DNA of 64,000 nt from Saposhnikovia divaricata (GCA_036435485.1 CM071598.1:121274148-121338147); one strand, 5' to 3'; shown: positions 24,307 through 36,951, numbered from the stretch's first letter. Program-made: numbers and translations. Notes: generated by a model not told the origin, from the sequence alone.

Positions 24307-26567
24307 ATGATAGAGAAAACACAAACTCCAACAACAAGCAGATATGAATCAATTAGAGTTCAAATACTCAGGGTATCAGAATATCCCATATGGAAGGTGA
24401 AGATGGAAATGTTTCTGGAGGCTACAGATCCAGAGTACTTAGACAGAATCCATGATGGTCCATATAAGCCGACCAAATTGTCTGTTGCAATTGATAAAGA
24501 GGAACAGAAAACGATTCCAAAGGAGAAGAAAGACTACACTCTTTGAAGATATCTCCTCTATTAGCAAGGATGCCAAGGTAAGGCATTTATTACATAGCGC
24601 TCTTGACAATGTTATGTCTAACAGGGTCATTGGATGCAAAACTGCTAAGGAGATTTGGGATGCTTTGGAAGTCAGATGTCAAGGAACCAAAGCCATCAAG
24701 AAGAACAGGAGAACAATACTCACACAGGAGTACGAGCACTTTGACTCGAAGTCTGATGAGTCATTAAAAGATCTATATGACAGATTCCTGAAATTGCTGA
24801 ATGATTTGTCACTGGTAGATAAGGAGTATAATCTTGAAGACTCTAATCTGAAATTCTTGTTGGCTCTTCCTGAGAAGTGGGATTTAAAGGCCACTACCAT
24901 CAGAGACAACTATGATCTGGAAGACATGTCTCTTGATGAAATCTATGGAATGCTCAAGACTCATGAGCTTGAGATGGAACAAAGAAGCAAGAGGCATGGA
25001 GGCAAGCCCAAGTCAATTGCTCTTAAATCTGAGGAGAAAGCTTCTAAAGAAGTTACTGTGAAAAAGAGTCAATCCAGTGGAAAGGCTCTTATTAAAAAGT
25101 CTGATACTGAGTCATCAAACTCTGATGATGACTCAAACTCTGCAATCACACAGACTCTGATGATGCTGACAGTGATGCTGAGATGATACAACTTGCAACC
25201 CTGATGGTAAAAAGCTTCAAGAAGATGGCTTACAAGAACTTCAGGAAAGGAAAGAAGTTCACACGAAGAGATTCAAATTCTAAAAAGAAGAATTTCAGAA
25301 AAGCTGAGGGAAAGGAAGGCAGGTCTGGGAAAGTGGACAAGTCCAAGATCAAATGCTATAATTGTGGTGAGAAAGGACAGTTTGTACCTGAGTACAAAAA
25401 AGCCAAAGCTGATAAAGGTCAAGCTTACATTACAAAGAAGAAGGACTGGGCTGACACTTCAGACTCTGAAGATGAGGTGAACTATGCCTTAATGGCAAAT
25501 GCTGATAGTATCTCTGAAGCTACTGAGACCAAGGTACCTTACTCCACTCTAGCTTTTGATACTACTGATATATCTGAGTTAAGACTCTTTCTTAAAAACT
25601 TGCATGTTAGCTACAGAGATCAGACTTTAGAAAATGAAAGAATAAAATCTGAAAGTCTAGACCTTAGAAAGAGAAATGACTATCTAGTATTAGAATTAGT
25701 CTAGATGTTAAAAATTCAGAAAGAGAGAGAGAGAGAGAGATGATGCTATTATTGTTAAAACTGAATTATTGAAAAAGCATGCTTATCTTGAATCTGAACT
25801 TGCTAAAGAAAGAAACATTATTAAAACTTGGACTAACTCTGATAAAACTACTCAGAGTATCTCAAAGAATGGTTATTGGAAACAAGGTCTAGGTTACACT
25901 AATAAAAAGAAAACTGCCAACTTAGAAGCTGAGACCTCTAAACCTGTATTTACTGAAAGGGCTGCAAAGCCCAAAATTAATGTTGTGAGGTTTGTACCAA
26001 AATCTGACAAGCCAAAATAGGATGAAGTCAAATCAGTAAATATTGACTTAATGTCTCAGAAATAGCTTAAACATAAGCTGAAGGAGACAAAAGGAGTGAA
26101 CAATGTAAAAGAACCTAGGAAAAATAGAAATGGAAAGATATGCATCAATAAAAGCAATAACTATATGCCTATTCCCAATTCTCCTAGGAAGAAATGTCAC
26201 AATTGTGGAAATCCTAACCATCATGCTACTTTTTGCAGGAAGAATAAAAATATAAACTCTATACCTCCTAAGTCAGGAGCTAAGAGTGGTCCAGTTAGGT
26301 TTAAGCCACAGAATCCTTATTTTCACTGTGGCAGTATTTGGCATTCTATTTATACATGAAAAAAATCATAATTTGTATTATGATTATTATGAACTTAAAC
26401 CCTCTTTGAATAAATTCAAGATTGATTCTACATGTATAAATTCTGATAAAAAGTATGTTAGCACAAACTTTGATAAGACTTCTGTTGCAAAAGCTAACAG
26501 ACTTAATAAGACCAAAGGATCTAAGCAAGTCTGGGTCCTTAAAACTAATCATTATTGGTTTTTGTGA
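24307..26567 (+). pseudogene. gag: Element C gag, broken
   Basis: Opens with an ATG and a UBN2-type copia gag N-terminus (YPIWKVKMEMFLEATDPEYL). A frame change near 24500 leads into the main gag domain (24540-25180). After another frame change come basic linkers and zinc knuckles: CYNCGEKGQFVPEYKK (about 25352-25400, where the His and last Cys positions are altered), CHNCGNPNHHATFC (about 26194-26235) and a third, degraded one near 26320. A coiled-coil-like, charged region separates the knuckles. Stops occur at about 25702, 26018 and 26063. The last segment (26286-26567) ends with TGA in the same frame as the following protease. The gag would form the particle and bind element RNA; this copy cannot make it whole. 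Confidence 0.87.
25716..25741 (+). repeat. GA dinucleotide microsatellite inside gag C
   Basis: A run of about a dozen GA units between two gag segments; probably the cause of a local frame change. Confidence 0.85.
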
Positions 26568-26861
26568 TTGCAGGGTAACAGGAAAAATATCCTTGTTCTG
26601 GACAGTGGATGCTCAGGACACATGACTGGAAATAAAGCCATGCTATCAGAATTTTTGAAGAAAGCTGGCCCAAGTGTTTCTTATGGAGATGGCAACATAG
26701 GAAGGACTCTGGGATATGGCAATATCAATCTTGGGAATGTCATCATTGAAGTTGTAGCTCTAGTCTCAGGACTCAAACATAATCTTCTAAGTGTGAGTCA
26801 AATCTGTGACAGAGGTTATCATGTGGATTTCTTTGAAGAACACTGTGAAGTTATAAGCAAA
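26568..26861 (+). pseudogene. Element C protease, 5' part, cut by element D
   Basis: Contains VLDSGCSGHMTGNKAML, the copia aspartic protease active site (D-S-G at about 26598), then the flap-like GDGNIG and the LLSVSQICD block. The frame is continuous with gag through a single TGA at 26565-26567. The reading stops at the AAA duplication (26859-26861), where the CACTA transposon begins, and resumes at 31066. Confidence 0.9.
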
Positions 26862-27129
26862 CACTACGCCATAGATAGGCTGTCGGAACATATTTTTCAT
26901 GAATGTTGCAAGAATATGTTACCTTAGCATGTTACTCTGGACCTAATATAACATTTTGTTTTCCGTGTTACCTTAGCCACAAACGTGATGTTACTTTAGC
27001 TTTAAAGTTTTGGATGTTAGCAACATACATGATATGTTACCTTAGATCATTAATAAACTCAATTTTGAATTTTTTAACCAAAAAATTATTTAATTATTTA
27101 AAATTCACATTTACCTTTATAATATTTCA

Positions 27130-27640
27130 TTTTTATTTTCCAAATAAATGAGTTATAATTTTAAATATTAAGAGTGTTTATTTATTAATTTTTTCAATTT
27201 CTATATATTATTAAATTGTTAATGTATAATTTTTTTAAGATAAAAATTCATAAATATTTTGGAATAATCTATACTAAGCAAAACAAGGTATATTTGGTTA
27301 GTAGGTTGGTTGAATAATGCTTTCCAAAAAAATTGTTAACACCTTTTTAAGAATAACAAGTTAAAAAATTTATATTAAAAAAATTATTTTTTTATTATAA
27401 ACAACAAAATTTACCAATAAGGTACAAAAATATATTTTTAAAAAATTAAAAAAGACATGTTAAAAATTATATTTACCGTGAAAGCAATTCGTTTTAATTA
27501 AAATTAAGAGTTTATTAAATTAATGAGTTACTATTTATAAAAATTAAGATATTTAAATATTATCATTTTTTCAAATACTCTTTATTTTATTAAATTTAAA
27601 ATGTAATTTAAAAAAATTACAGGAATTCTTTTAAAAAAAG
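27130..27640. other. AT-rich interior of element D
   Basis: About 500 bp of very AT-rich DNA, with no ORF or repeat that I recognise. Confidence 0.4.
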
Positions 27641-27699
27641 ATTTTAAATGGCACAGCTCCCGGTGAAAATTTAGGCGGTCAAAATGGGCGCTTGTGTGA

Positions 27700-28086
27700 A
27701 AATTCAGTGACTTAACAAAATTAGGGCGGCCAAAAGTTTTCATTCTCATCTTTCTTTCTCGCTGCGTCTCTCTCTTTCACAATCTCAACTCTCTCATAAA
27801 ATTCTCTCTCACACTCATTCTTCTTTCTTTTTCTTTAATTAGTACATATTTGGTTCAAATTAGGGCTTCTCCATTGAATATGGGTTAAGTTTGAGGATTT
27901 GGTTTCTTTTAATTGGAGCTTCTTCAAATTAGGGCTTTTTCAAATTAGGGGTTCTTCGTTTTGAGTTTAATTGATTTGATTTCTTCACTTAATTAGGGCT
28001 TCAACTGATTAGGATTTCTTTTCTATTTCAGGGCTTAAGATTTTGGGCTTTGGATTTGGGAGCTCTTGCAACTCCATGTCCGGTAA
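27700..28086 (+). other. Captured 5' UTR-like segment in element D
   Basis: A pyrimidine-rich CTCTCTCTTTC stretch is followed by several TTAGGGCTTC-like phrases typical of plant 5' UTRs. An ATG then lies directly before an exon end (CCATGTCCG followed by GTAAGA at 28083). This looks like the start of a host gene carried in the transposon. The gene is not identified. Confidence 0.4.
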
Positions 28087-28987
28087 GAACCCACCTACTC
28101 ATTTCAGAAATTATAAATTAGAGTAGCACATGAATTTATTTTGGTTAATCATATTTAAATTGGCATATTTTCCTTTTTGATTTTACATAATTAACATTTG
28201 TACCAACTACCGAGTTATATGAATTACCAGGTCTAAGTACCAATTCTCATTATTATATCTAAGCTTTGTTGAAATCCTATGTGCAATTGGCAAATTACCA
28301 AATGAGCACCTTCAGCTGATTAAAACAATCAACACTTGTTTTCTTGTGTATCATATTGATAATGCTAGTAATTCATTCTGAATGTGTGGTTGTGATTGTT
28401 TTCGGATCCCTACTATCGCACAACAACTTGTCTTAAATTATCTAATTATAAGTGTTCGTAATTAGTATCTATTAAATATTCTTTATGAGCAATTGAGCAT
28501 ATTGATTCCTCTGTATAGCTGTGGTTCCACATCAATTTAGGCTATAAATTAGTTGCTTATCGCCTCTAGATTTTTTTAGTGGTTGTAGGATATAATAAAT
28601 ATCTAGTTGTGGGCTGAATTTGTGAAACGTGCTGCATAAAGTTCATTGATAGGGTGCTGGGTTGATTGCATACTATATTTATTAAATGTAAGTTGAACCC
28701 GGGAATCACTCTTCCTTTTTGCAATGCTATTATAAGGTTTGGGTTTTGCTAAGTTAGATTTTCAACTTAAGAACCTTCTCTTTGGCTTAAATAGTTTTTT
28801 ATAAATGGAAAACTGGGCCAGATCCATCTTTTTCCAAACGAATGTGGCATTGTTCTCAATACAAGAATTATTATCTTAGAATAGTTATTGTCCTGGTCTA
28901 GGTCAGAATGATTAAGTTTCTTTAATTTCCTTTAATGATATTTATGTTATTCAACTAATCAAAAGTTATTTCCTTGTCTAATATCAG

Positions 28988-30300
28988 TTCCATGCAACAA
29001 ATGAAGAGTTTGACCAATTTGCTTGGCGAGGAAAACTGATGCCAGGCCAGATGTTGGTGGCAGTGCTCGACCAGGAACAATGACACATTACGTAGTAGAG
29101 ATCCTAGTGAGTCAATATTATTCACCTTGGTAAATTCCCCTTCCCCTGTATCTATCTATATATCTTTATATTGTATTACTACTGTTTACAATATTTTTCT
29201 CAACTATGTGGCATGCTGAGACTAATTCATGTGCTTTTTTTGGTTAATCAGTCTCTGTCAAGAATGTACTTTTGACTATATTTACGGGACATTTTCTTTA
29301 AGGCTGTAAAGACTTATTTTATGTGGTAAGTGTTCATAATTTTCTTTTAAGAGATTACCATAAAGATTTCCCAATGGCCAAAGGCATCAGCAGCACATAA
29401 AAGGATTAAAGTCATAACTCAAGGTGCAGATCCAGTTGTTTCAGAGACGGGCACTTCAGTCAGATCACAACAGGATGTTTGTTTTGGACGAAGCAGATGT
29501 TTTGCTTTTAAAAGAAACCGACGAGGTATTTGTATCTTCCATTAGCTATATGGTCATCATTCATCAATATATGGGTTCATCTTGTCTATGGGATCATAAT
29601 TATTTGAACTGTTTTTACTCAAGAGAAGGTGAGTAAACTTTAATTGTATATGCTACTTGATTCTGTCATCCCATGTCTGGAATTACATTCTATCAATGAT
29701 TTACTACATTCTTTGAAAAGCAGGTCAAAGACCTTCAGGAAAAAATTCATTATGATATGTTCTGAACCATGCATAGATTTCGTGTATAAATATAACCTGA
29801 AATATTCCTCCCAGCATGTCATACACTCATACTTTAAAAAATCTGACAAAGGTTGTTTAAACCTTGACCTGAAGTTGTGAATATATTAACTGCTCATATC
29901 ATGCTTCATTCTTAGATGTCTGTGCTAATACCATAACATATTATATTTACTGCTAGCTCTGCCCTGATATGTGTATTTGATAAATTTTATGTAATTATTT
30001 TGGAAATTTGGTCATTTGCATATAAGACACAATAGAGCATTTATTAAAATTTATAAGACATAAATTTTATTGCTCATTTGCAGAAAGGGAAAATTACACA
30101 AGCTTCTACTCAGTCTCACTGTATCATTGTTTATTTACATACAGTAATGATATGCCACCTTAGCTCTAATTAAGATCAATCTAAGCAAATTATCTAAGTG
30201 CAGCCTATGTGGAAGAACTTTTTTTGGAAGAACTTTTTTCGGAAGAACAGGAGCAACCTATATGATAACAAGTTATTACGATCAAGCTCTTGATGAGTAC
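28988..30300 (+). other. Exon-like fragments of unknown origin in element D
   Basis: A segment after the AG at 28987 (phrase beginning TTCCATGCAACAAATGAAG) is open for about 30 codons. Another near 30190-30300 ends with TACG followed by GTAAGC. Both have splice-like borders but match no family I can name. The eIF4A-like piece lies between them. Confidence 0.3.
29424..29525 (+). pseudogene. Captured DEAD-box helicase exon fragment (eIF4A-like)
   Basis: The reading LFQRRALQSDHNRMFVLDEAD corresponds to the segment of plant eIF4A around its Walker B motif. The motif reads FVLDEAD, including the DEAD box, preceded by the R/LR.SLQSD-type stretch. After DEAD the sequence drifts from the family. The piece ends in GACGAG followed by GTATTT, compatible with a splice donor. 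Only about 34 codons are present, so it encodes no helicase. It lies on the plus strand within CACTA element D and is best read as a transduplicated fragment. Eukaryotic translation initiation factor 4A is the closest family by eye; another DEAD-box protein is possible. Confidence 0.6.
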
Positions 30301-31065
30301 GGTAAGCTTTGCAAATATTTTTTTTGTGGCAGATAAGCAAATCAATTTTTATATTAAGGTTTGATCAGGCAACCTAAATGGGGCCATCTAAAAGAACTAC
30401 ATGCAGCAGTAAACACATGTTCAGATACCACTTTCAGGAACACAAACCAACTTATCTCTGGGTCAAAGGCAAGAAGTGAGACAATTATAATTTATGAGTT
30501 ATAGACAATTTCTTTGTTTGTACTTATAAGACTATCTATAGTCTTTTGTAATTACATTTTCCTTTGGATTATGAATTATGTAATATGTTGGATTTGGAAT
30601 GAACAGCAGGTTTAATTTGGGATACATAATATTTGTGTGCATTTTTATTAAATTTTTTCTGTGAAAGATGTTACATTAGCTAATGGAAATGTTGCTACAT
30701 AAAAGCTAATATAACAAAAAAAATGTTGCACTAGGTCAAACAATGTTTCCAATAAAAGTGGCTCTAATAGTGGGGCCCACAGTGGGGTGTGGGTCCCACT
30801 ATTTTTAAAAAAAATCTAGGTCTCTAAGGTAACATATATATTAGTTGCCGTAGAACTCATTTTTGTTGCTATAGCAAGCTACGGTAACATAAAACTGCAT
30901 GTTAGCTTAGGGATCAAAAATGTTACCTTAGACACCTAGGGCAACATGCTGAGAGCTATCACCAGAAAAATGTTACCTTAGCTACTTTATGGGCCTAAGG
31001 CAACATATAATATACCTGTTGTAACATTTTTTTTAATGTTACAGTAGGCTGTTTATGGTGTAGTG

Positions 31066-32505
31066 AAATCTATAGGCAAAATTGTTCTGAAGGGATACAG
31101 GCATGGTAACATTTATGAAGCCAAGCTTTCAACAAACTCTGAAGGCTCTGCAATCTATTTACTGAGTAGAGCATCAATTGAAGAAAGTTGGAACTGGCAC
31201 AAGAGACTTTCTCATCTGAATTTCAATAGCATTAATGAGCTAGTGAAGAAAGATCTTGTGAGAGGATTGCCCAAATCAGTTTTTACTCCAGATGGCCTAT
31301 GTGACTCATGTTAGAAGGCAAAACAAAGGAAAATTTCATTCAAAAGTAAGACTGAATCCTCAATTCTTGAGCCATATCACTTATTGCATGTTGATTTATT
31401 TGGTCCAGTAAATATAATGTCTATTGGAAAGAAAAGATATGCATTGGTTTTTGTTGATGAATACACCAGATATACATGGGTGTATTTCATGCACAAGAAA
31501 GAAGAAACTGCATCAATCTTAAGAGAGCATGTCAGACAACTGGACAAAGGATCTAAGCATACTGTGAAAATCATAAGAAGTGATAATGGCACTGAGTTCA
31601 AGAATGCAGCCATGGAAGAATATTGTAAAGAAAAGGGAATAAAACAAGAATTCTCTGCACCTAGAACTCCACAACAAAATGGAGTAGTAGAGAGAAAGAA
31701 CAGGACTCTCATAGAAGCTGCAAGGACCATGCTTGATGAAGCAAAGCTACCAACTTACTTCTGGGCTGAAGCTGTGCAAGCTGCTTGTTTCACACAGAAT
31801 GCTAAACTCATAAACAAGCATGGTAAAACACCATATGAGATGGTGAAAAATAAGAATCCGAACCTGAAGTACTTTCTTGTGTTTGGATGTAAGTGTTTTG
31901 TTCTTAAGACTCATACAGAACTGCTTTCCAAATTTGATTTAAAAACTGATGAAGGAATCTTTGTTGGATACCCACTATCCACAAAAGCATTCAGAGTCTA
32001 CAATCTGAGAACAAAAGTGGTCATGGAATCTATCCATGTGTCTTTTGATGATAAGAAGATAACAGGACTTGAAGATTTTGATGAACATGACCAGCTGAGA
32101 TTTGAGAATGAAGAAATAAATGTTGATCTACAAAATTCTGATACTCTTTCAGACTATAATGTTCAATCTATACAAGTAGACAAGACTGCAGCACATGTTG
32201 AGGGGGAGCAAGTGAACGATGAAAATGAACCCCAATCAAGTGAAGAAACATCAAAGAATGCATCTACTGCTAATGATTCATTAAACTCTGATTCATCAAA
32301 CTCAGAAAGCAACAGCTCAGGGGGAGCAATTTTGGATCTACTAGTCACCACACTCAACACAATTATGAACTTGGGGAATCATCAAGATGAAATCTGCCGA
32401 GACAAAGGCTATGGAGTAGAGCGCATCCCTTTGAACAGATCATTGGTGAACCAGACACGGGTGTACAGACTAGAAGAGCAACACAGAATGAATGCAATTT
32501 CGTAG
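31066..32505 (+). pseudogene. Element C integrase, one stop
   Basis: Resumes the pol frame after element D. The pre-integrase HHCC finger is present: WHKRLSHLNF supplies a His and CDSC supplies Cys residues near 31310, where a TAG stop (31312-31314) interrupts. The catalytic core shows LHVDLFGP (first Asp, about 31390), IIRSDNGTEF (second Asp, about 31575) and QQNGVVERKNR (Glu, about 31680). The C-terminal domain includes FGCKCFVLKT and GIFVGYPLSTKAFRVYN. The frame ends at 32505, after which the reading shifts. It catalyses integration of the cDNA. In Ty1/copia it precedes RT, as here. Confidence 0.92.
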
Positions 32506-34058
32506 GATTTTTATCTCAAATTGAACCTAAAAAGGTTGATGAAGCTCTAGATGATCTAGATTGGGTAACTGCAATGCAGGAAGAACTTAATCAGTTCGAA
32601 AGGCAGAAAGTATGTGTATGGAAGCTAGTGACAAGACCAAAAGATAAATCTATAATTGGTACTAGATGGGTGTTTAGGAATAAACTGGATGAAAATGGTA
32701 TAGTTACGAGGAACAAGGCTCGATTGGTAGCAAAGGGTTACTCTCAAGAAGAGGGAATTGATTATGATGAAACCTATGCTCCAGTTGCAAGGCTTGAAGC
32801 AATCAGGATGTTCTTAGCATTTTCTGCACACTCCAACTTTAAGGTTTTTCAGATGGATGTGAAGAGTTCATTTTTGAACGGAGATCTAGAAGAAGAAGTC
32901 TATGTTGAACAACCCCCTGGGTTCGAAGACAAGGAATTTGAAGGTTTTGTGTACTTTCTCTTCAAAGCTCTTTATGGTCTCAAGAAAGCCCCTCGAACAT
33001 GGTATGATACTCTCTTCAAGTTCTTACTTGAAAATGGTTTTACAAGTGGTATCATCGACAAAAATCTCTTTCATAAAAAGCATAAAAATGATATAATTCT
33101 GGTGCAAGTATATGTGGATGATATAATATTTGGTTCTACTAATGATTTGCTATGCAAGAGATTTGCTAAGCTAATACAGAGTAAGTACGAGATGAGCATG
33201 ATGGGTGAGTTGTCCTTCTTCCTTGGACTTCAAGTTGTTCAGAAGCCTGATGGTATTTTTATCTGCCAATCAAAATACATAAAGGATCTTCTGAAGAAGT
33301 ATGGGATGGAAGAAGCAGCTACTGGCACGACCCCGATGCCAACTGCTGTCAAGCTTGATCAAGACAAATCTGGTAAGTCAGTTGACATCACGAAGTATCG
33401 AGGTATGATCGGCTCTCTCTTGTACTTAACTGCTAGTAGACCAGATATTATGTTCGCAACTTGTTTATGTGCTAGATTCCAGGCTAACCCTAAAGAGTCA
33501 CATGTTATAACTGTTAAACGTATTTTCAGATACCTTAAGGGAACCCCCAATCTTGGGATTTGGTACCCTAAAGGTACAGGTTTTGACCTAGTTGGCTATA
33601 CATATTCTGACTTCGCAGGTTGTAAGATTGATCAGAAAAGTACTTCTGGAAGCTATCAGTTTCTAGGAAGAAGGTTGGTATCTTGGTACAGCAAGAAGAA
33701 ACACTCAGTATCTACCTCGACAGCCGAAACAGAATACATTGCGACAGGTAGTTGTTGTGCTCAGATCCTGTGAATGAGGAATCAACTTCAGGATTATGGA
33801 CTCATGTTGGACAAAATTCCAATTCTATGCGACAACACGAGTGCCATTGCCATTGCCAACAATCCAGTTCAACATACCACGACTAAGCACATTGATATCA
33901 GGTATCATTTCTTACGAGAGCATGTCATGAATGGAACTGTGGTATTATATTTTGTTCCCACAGATCAACAAATTGCAGACATCTTTACTAAACCACTGGA
34001 TGAATCCACTTTCTCCAGGTTAGTTGGTGAACTTGGGATGTTAAATCTGTCTAATTAA
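32506..34058 (+). pseudogene. Element C reverse transcriptase and RNase H, one stop and a frame change
   Basis: After a frame change near 32505 the linker leads into RT: RWVFRNKLDE, ARLVAKGYSQEEGIDYDETY, VFQMDVKSSFLNG (first catalytic Asp) and VYVDDIIFGS, the copia YVDD box, near 33110. RNase H follows from about 33590 with YTYSDFAGCKIDQKSTSG, TAETEYIA and, after a TGA at 33771-33773, CDNTSAIAIANNP and HIDIRYHFLRE. The C-terminus IADIFTKPLDESTF is typical of copia pol. The stop at 34056-34058 closes pol. The domains are well conserved in sequence, so decay is recent or moderate. Confidence 0.93.
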
Positions 34059-34786
34059 TTTTGGATAATCAATAACTGCAATTTGTTATAAGTTCACATG
34101 TATTTTAAATGTCCATATGTTTAGGATTTGTGAATTTATTTGCATCCAGTCCTCATATTACAATTATCTCTATATTAATTACCATGCTTATAAATGCAAT
34201 ATTTTATGGTAAATAGCTAGTAAATAATTGTGTCAATTGTAGCATAATTAAATAAATATTTTATTGACATATATCAATTAATGATACTTTGTTAATTTTA
34301 TGTCTATTTAATTATCAGTTTGTCTGATTATTGTGGAATAATTCTTGAATTATTGATTGGTTATTTTAAATCCACAATAATTAGAAATAATAAATGTGTA
34401 TGTGTGTGTGTACATAGGCTAATAGGTTTCGGTGATAAGATGTTTTTTCGGCTGACAGGTTTCGGTGATAAGATGTTTTTCGGCTAAGTAGGTTGTTAGG
34501 TGAGAAATTATTGAGCGGTGTAATTTTTCAAACATAACCTGTCACGCTCTTACCTAACCCACTAGTCCTTGAAACCTTATAAATGATGAGTTTTTGTTTG
34601 TCTTTAACATCATCATTTTTCAGATATACAGAGCATATACACACAATTGCTGAAAATTTCAAGCTTTGACCGGAAAGATCTCACATTCTAGCAGGTGGTT
34701 TTTAGAGCGGATTTCATATTCGTGTTATATACATCATCCTTTATAAAAACTAACCCTTATTTTTGAATTTCCTCAAATTTTTGAAA
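34059..34786 (+). other. Non-coding spacer between pol and extra ORF of element C
   Basis: AT-rich, with a TG microsatellite near 34396-34410. A direct repeat contains GGTTTCGGTGATAAGATGTT (copies starting about 34425 and 34459). It may carry signals for expressing the downstream ORF, but none is recognisable. Confidence 0.45.
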
Positions 34787-36951
34787 ATGGCATTGCAGGG
34801 AAGCTTTTTAATTGCTAAAGTTAATCCTATTTCCATTCAGCAAATCGAAACCATTCTTGATGAGCAATTTTGGGCTTGGACACAATTTCTGAATGAACAT
34901 TCATTAATTCGCTATGCTTTAGTTACACCAGTGCAGCTTAACCATGATGCATTGCGTGAACTATATTGCAGTGCGGTTAACACTTCTGGATAGGACGGGT
35001 GTGCAATCACATATCGACTGTTTGGTAGGTCGATTAGGGTCACTGAATGAGATGTTAGTCGAATTCTTCATTTTCCTATGGAAAATCTTGTTTCTGATCC
35101 TACACCTGAACAGATTGAAATGTTCTTTCATTTTATAAGGTACCAAGATGGCAATTTCAATACTGGTAATCTTTCTAGAACGTTTCTAACCCAGTATTGG
35201 AATTTCTTCTTTCACACTCTTAACCATGTTTTTTCCTCAGATAGAACAAATCAAGATCGAATACCTGAATTTATTCAAAAAATAGGGTATGCGGTCGCCA
35301 ATAATTTGAGGATTAATTTTGGAAAAATAGTGCTTGGTCAAATCATTTTAAAGATGAAACACTTGGGAACAAGAGATTTTCAGACTCAAAATGTCAAATG
35401 TCTATATCCAAGGTTTCTACAGCTAATATTAAATAATTTTTTGAATGATGAAGATAGGGTACGCTTGGAAAATGGTCAAAAGGTGGAATGTTCTTACATG
35501 AAGACGAATGTAATTAATTACATAAGCAAAAAGAACTATACGGATGTGCCTACAGTCCTAACTGAATATCTAAAGACTGTCCCACTTCCGTTGTTACCAA
35601 GACCAGTGAGAGTAGGTATACGACAAGGTAATATTTCAATCCCTGCTATTCCAACCTCTGTATTCCCTGTTGTGTCACAGGAAATACAGTTTTTACAGCC
35701 CCTAGTGGCCATCTTACCCGACCAAGAGTAGGAAATCCCACCGACTCTAACACAGGTCGAAGAGCCTATTCTACAAATGCAAACACAAACACAACAAACT
35801 CCTACACCTCAATTGTCACTTAAACGACCAGCCATCAACACTTTTGAGGGAGATAGTGCCTCAGCAGCACCACATAAGGAGTTAGTTACATCAGCAGCTC
35901 TACCTCATTCTAAAAGAAGTAAACCAAATGAACCTAAGGTACTGCAACTGTTAGTGAAACAATTCTTCCTTGTCAAATGAGTGAAAATGTAAATAAGGTT
36001 GAATTGACGGGAACAACTATCTTGAGTTCCATTTCACGGAACATAAGAGTGGTTGATGATCTTTCTAAAGATCAAATGCCTTCACAGGCATCCGAGGTGG
36101 AATTACCTACCTCAATAACTGCTGGTGTATCTTCCATTTTACGGAAAGATCCATCGGTAGGTGGTTCTTTTATGAACCAAGTGTCTTCACAGACGTACGA
36201 GGGAAACTTGGGTTTTGTGCCATTTAATCGATTCAAGTTTAATCTCCTAGAGGGAAAATCTCTGGATCTGTTTTGAGATTTACCACTCTTTACCAGTGGT
36301 CGGCAACTCGCTTCACGCGAGGAGGAAAGCTCATGAACATTCATTGCACCATCCATGACCTCTAAAAAAGGGGCTAGGATGATTTCATTTGCAGGTACAC
36401 ATATCGGTGGAAGCTCTGGAGGAGAGTTGAGGGAAACACGAACAGAACATGCAAGTGTAAACCAAACCACTAAACCGAGTGAATATAGATTGTTGAGTGA
36501 AACACCTGCAGAACGTATGAGTGAGCAACCTACTCAACCACATGCACCTGTAACCAGAAAGGAATACAACAGACTCCTTACACGGGTCCAAACAATGGAA
36601 AAAGAGTTGTCAAATATCTGTAAGTCCATTGTAGAAATCAAAAATTTGCAATTTATTCAACATGATACATTCCAGGTTCAATTAAGTTCCATGGCAGCCC
36701 AGTTTAGTCATGCAATTAATTCCTTGGTGATGACAGCTTCGTCCAATTTACCAACTCCACATCCTACTATTCTGGAGGATAACCCAACTGAGGGGGAGAA
36801 GGTGGATGGGCAAGAAGCTACTAGGCGTAATAAGGGCAAGGAAAAGGTTGTTGACATGGAATTTACTTTATTTTGGGAAAGGAAGCTAATGGGAGTATTA
36901 GTGCTATGTGGAAAGAAAGCAAAGGCAAACTTGAAGATATGTTCAGTCTAA
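34787..36951 (+). pseudogene. Extra ORF after pol in element C (env-like position), broken
   Basis: The ATG at 34787 opens a frame that, with changes near 34990-35080, 35980 and 36280, runs for about 2.1 kb to 36951. The central part (35078-35731) contains MFFHFIRYQDG, YWNFFFHTLNHVF, NLRINFGKIVLGQI and LYPRFLQLILNNFL. A similar FF..I.Y...F..L....LYPRFLQ layout is seen in the additional 3' ORFs of many plant SIRE-type elements. The next third is Ser/Thr/Pro-rich and the last part (36541-36720) is a heptad-like coiled coil around YNRLLTRVQTMEKELSNICK. I see no signal peptide or convincing membrane segment, so although it occupies the env position, nothing here supports a true envelope protein. 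Function unknown. Confidence 0.65.

Larger units (their letters stand above)
26862..31065 (+). mobile_element. Element D: non-autonomous CACTA (En/Spm) transposon
   Basis: Terminal inverted repeats CACTACGCCATA at 26862 and TATGGTGTAGTG ending at 31065, with further imperfect pairing inside, and a 3-bp AAA target duplication (26859-26861, 31066-31068): the hallmarks of CACTA. Subterminal copies of TGTTACCTTAG and its complement cluster in both ends (about 26916, 26966, 27033 and 30826-30990), as expected for transposase binding sites. No transposase ORF is visible. The interior holds AT-rich sequence and exon-like pieces of plant genes, so it is a gene-capturing (Pack-type) CACTA. Orientation is arbitrary. 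The sequence joined across it reads straight through the element C pol frame. Confidence 0.92.

Noticed and set aside
30190..30310. GRTG-like phosphatase P-loop in element D
   Set aside because: Too short and missing the active-site Cys-x5-Arg context; left as an exon-like fragment.
34787..36951. True envelope gene in element C
   Set aside because: No signal peptide, membrane anchor or cleavage motif is visible; only its position is env-like.
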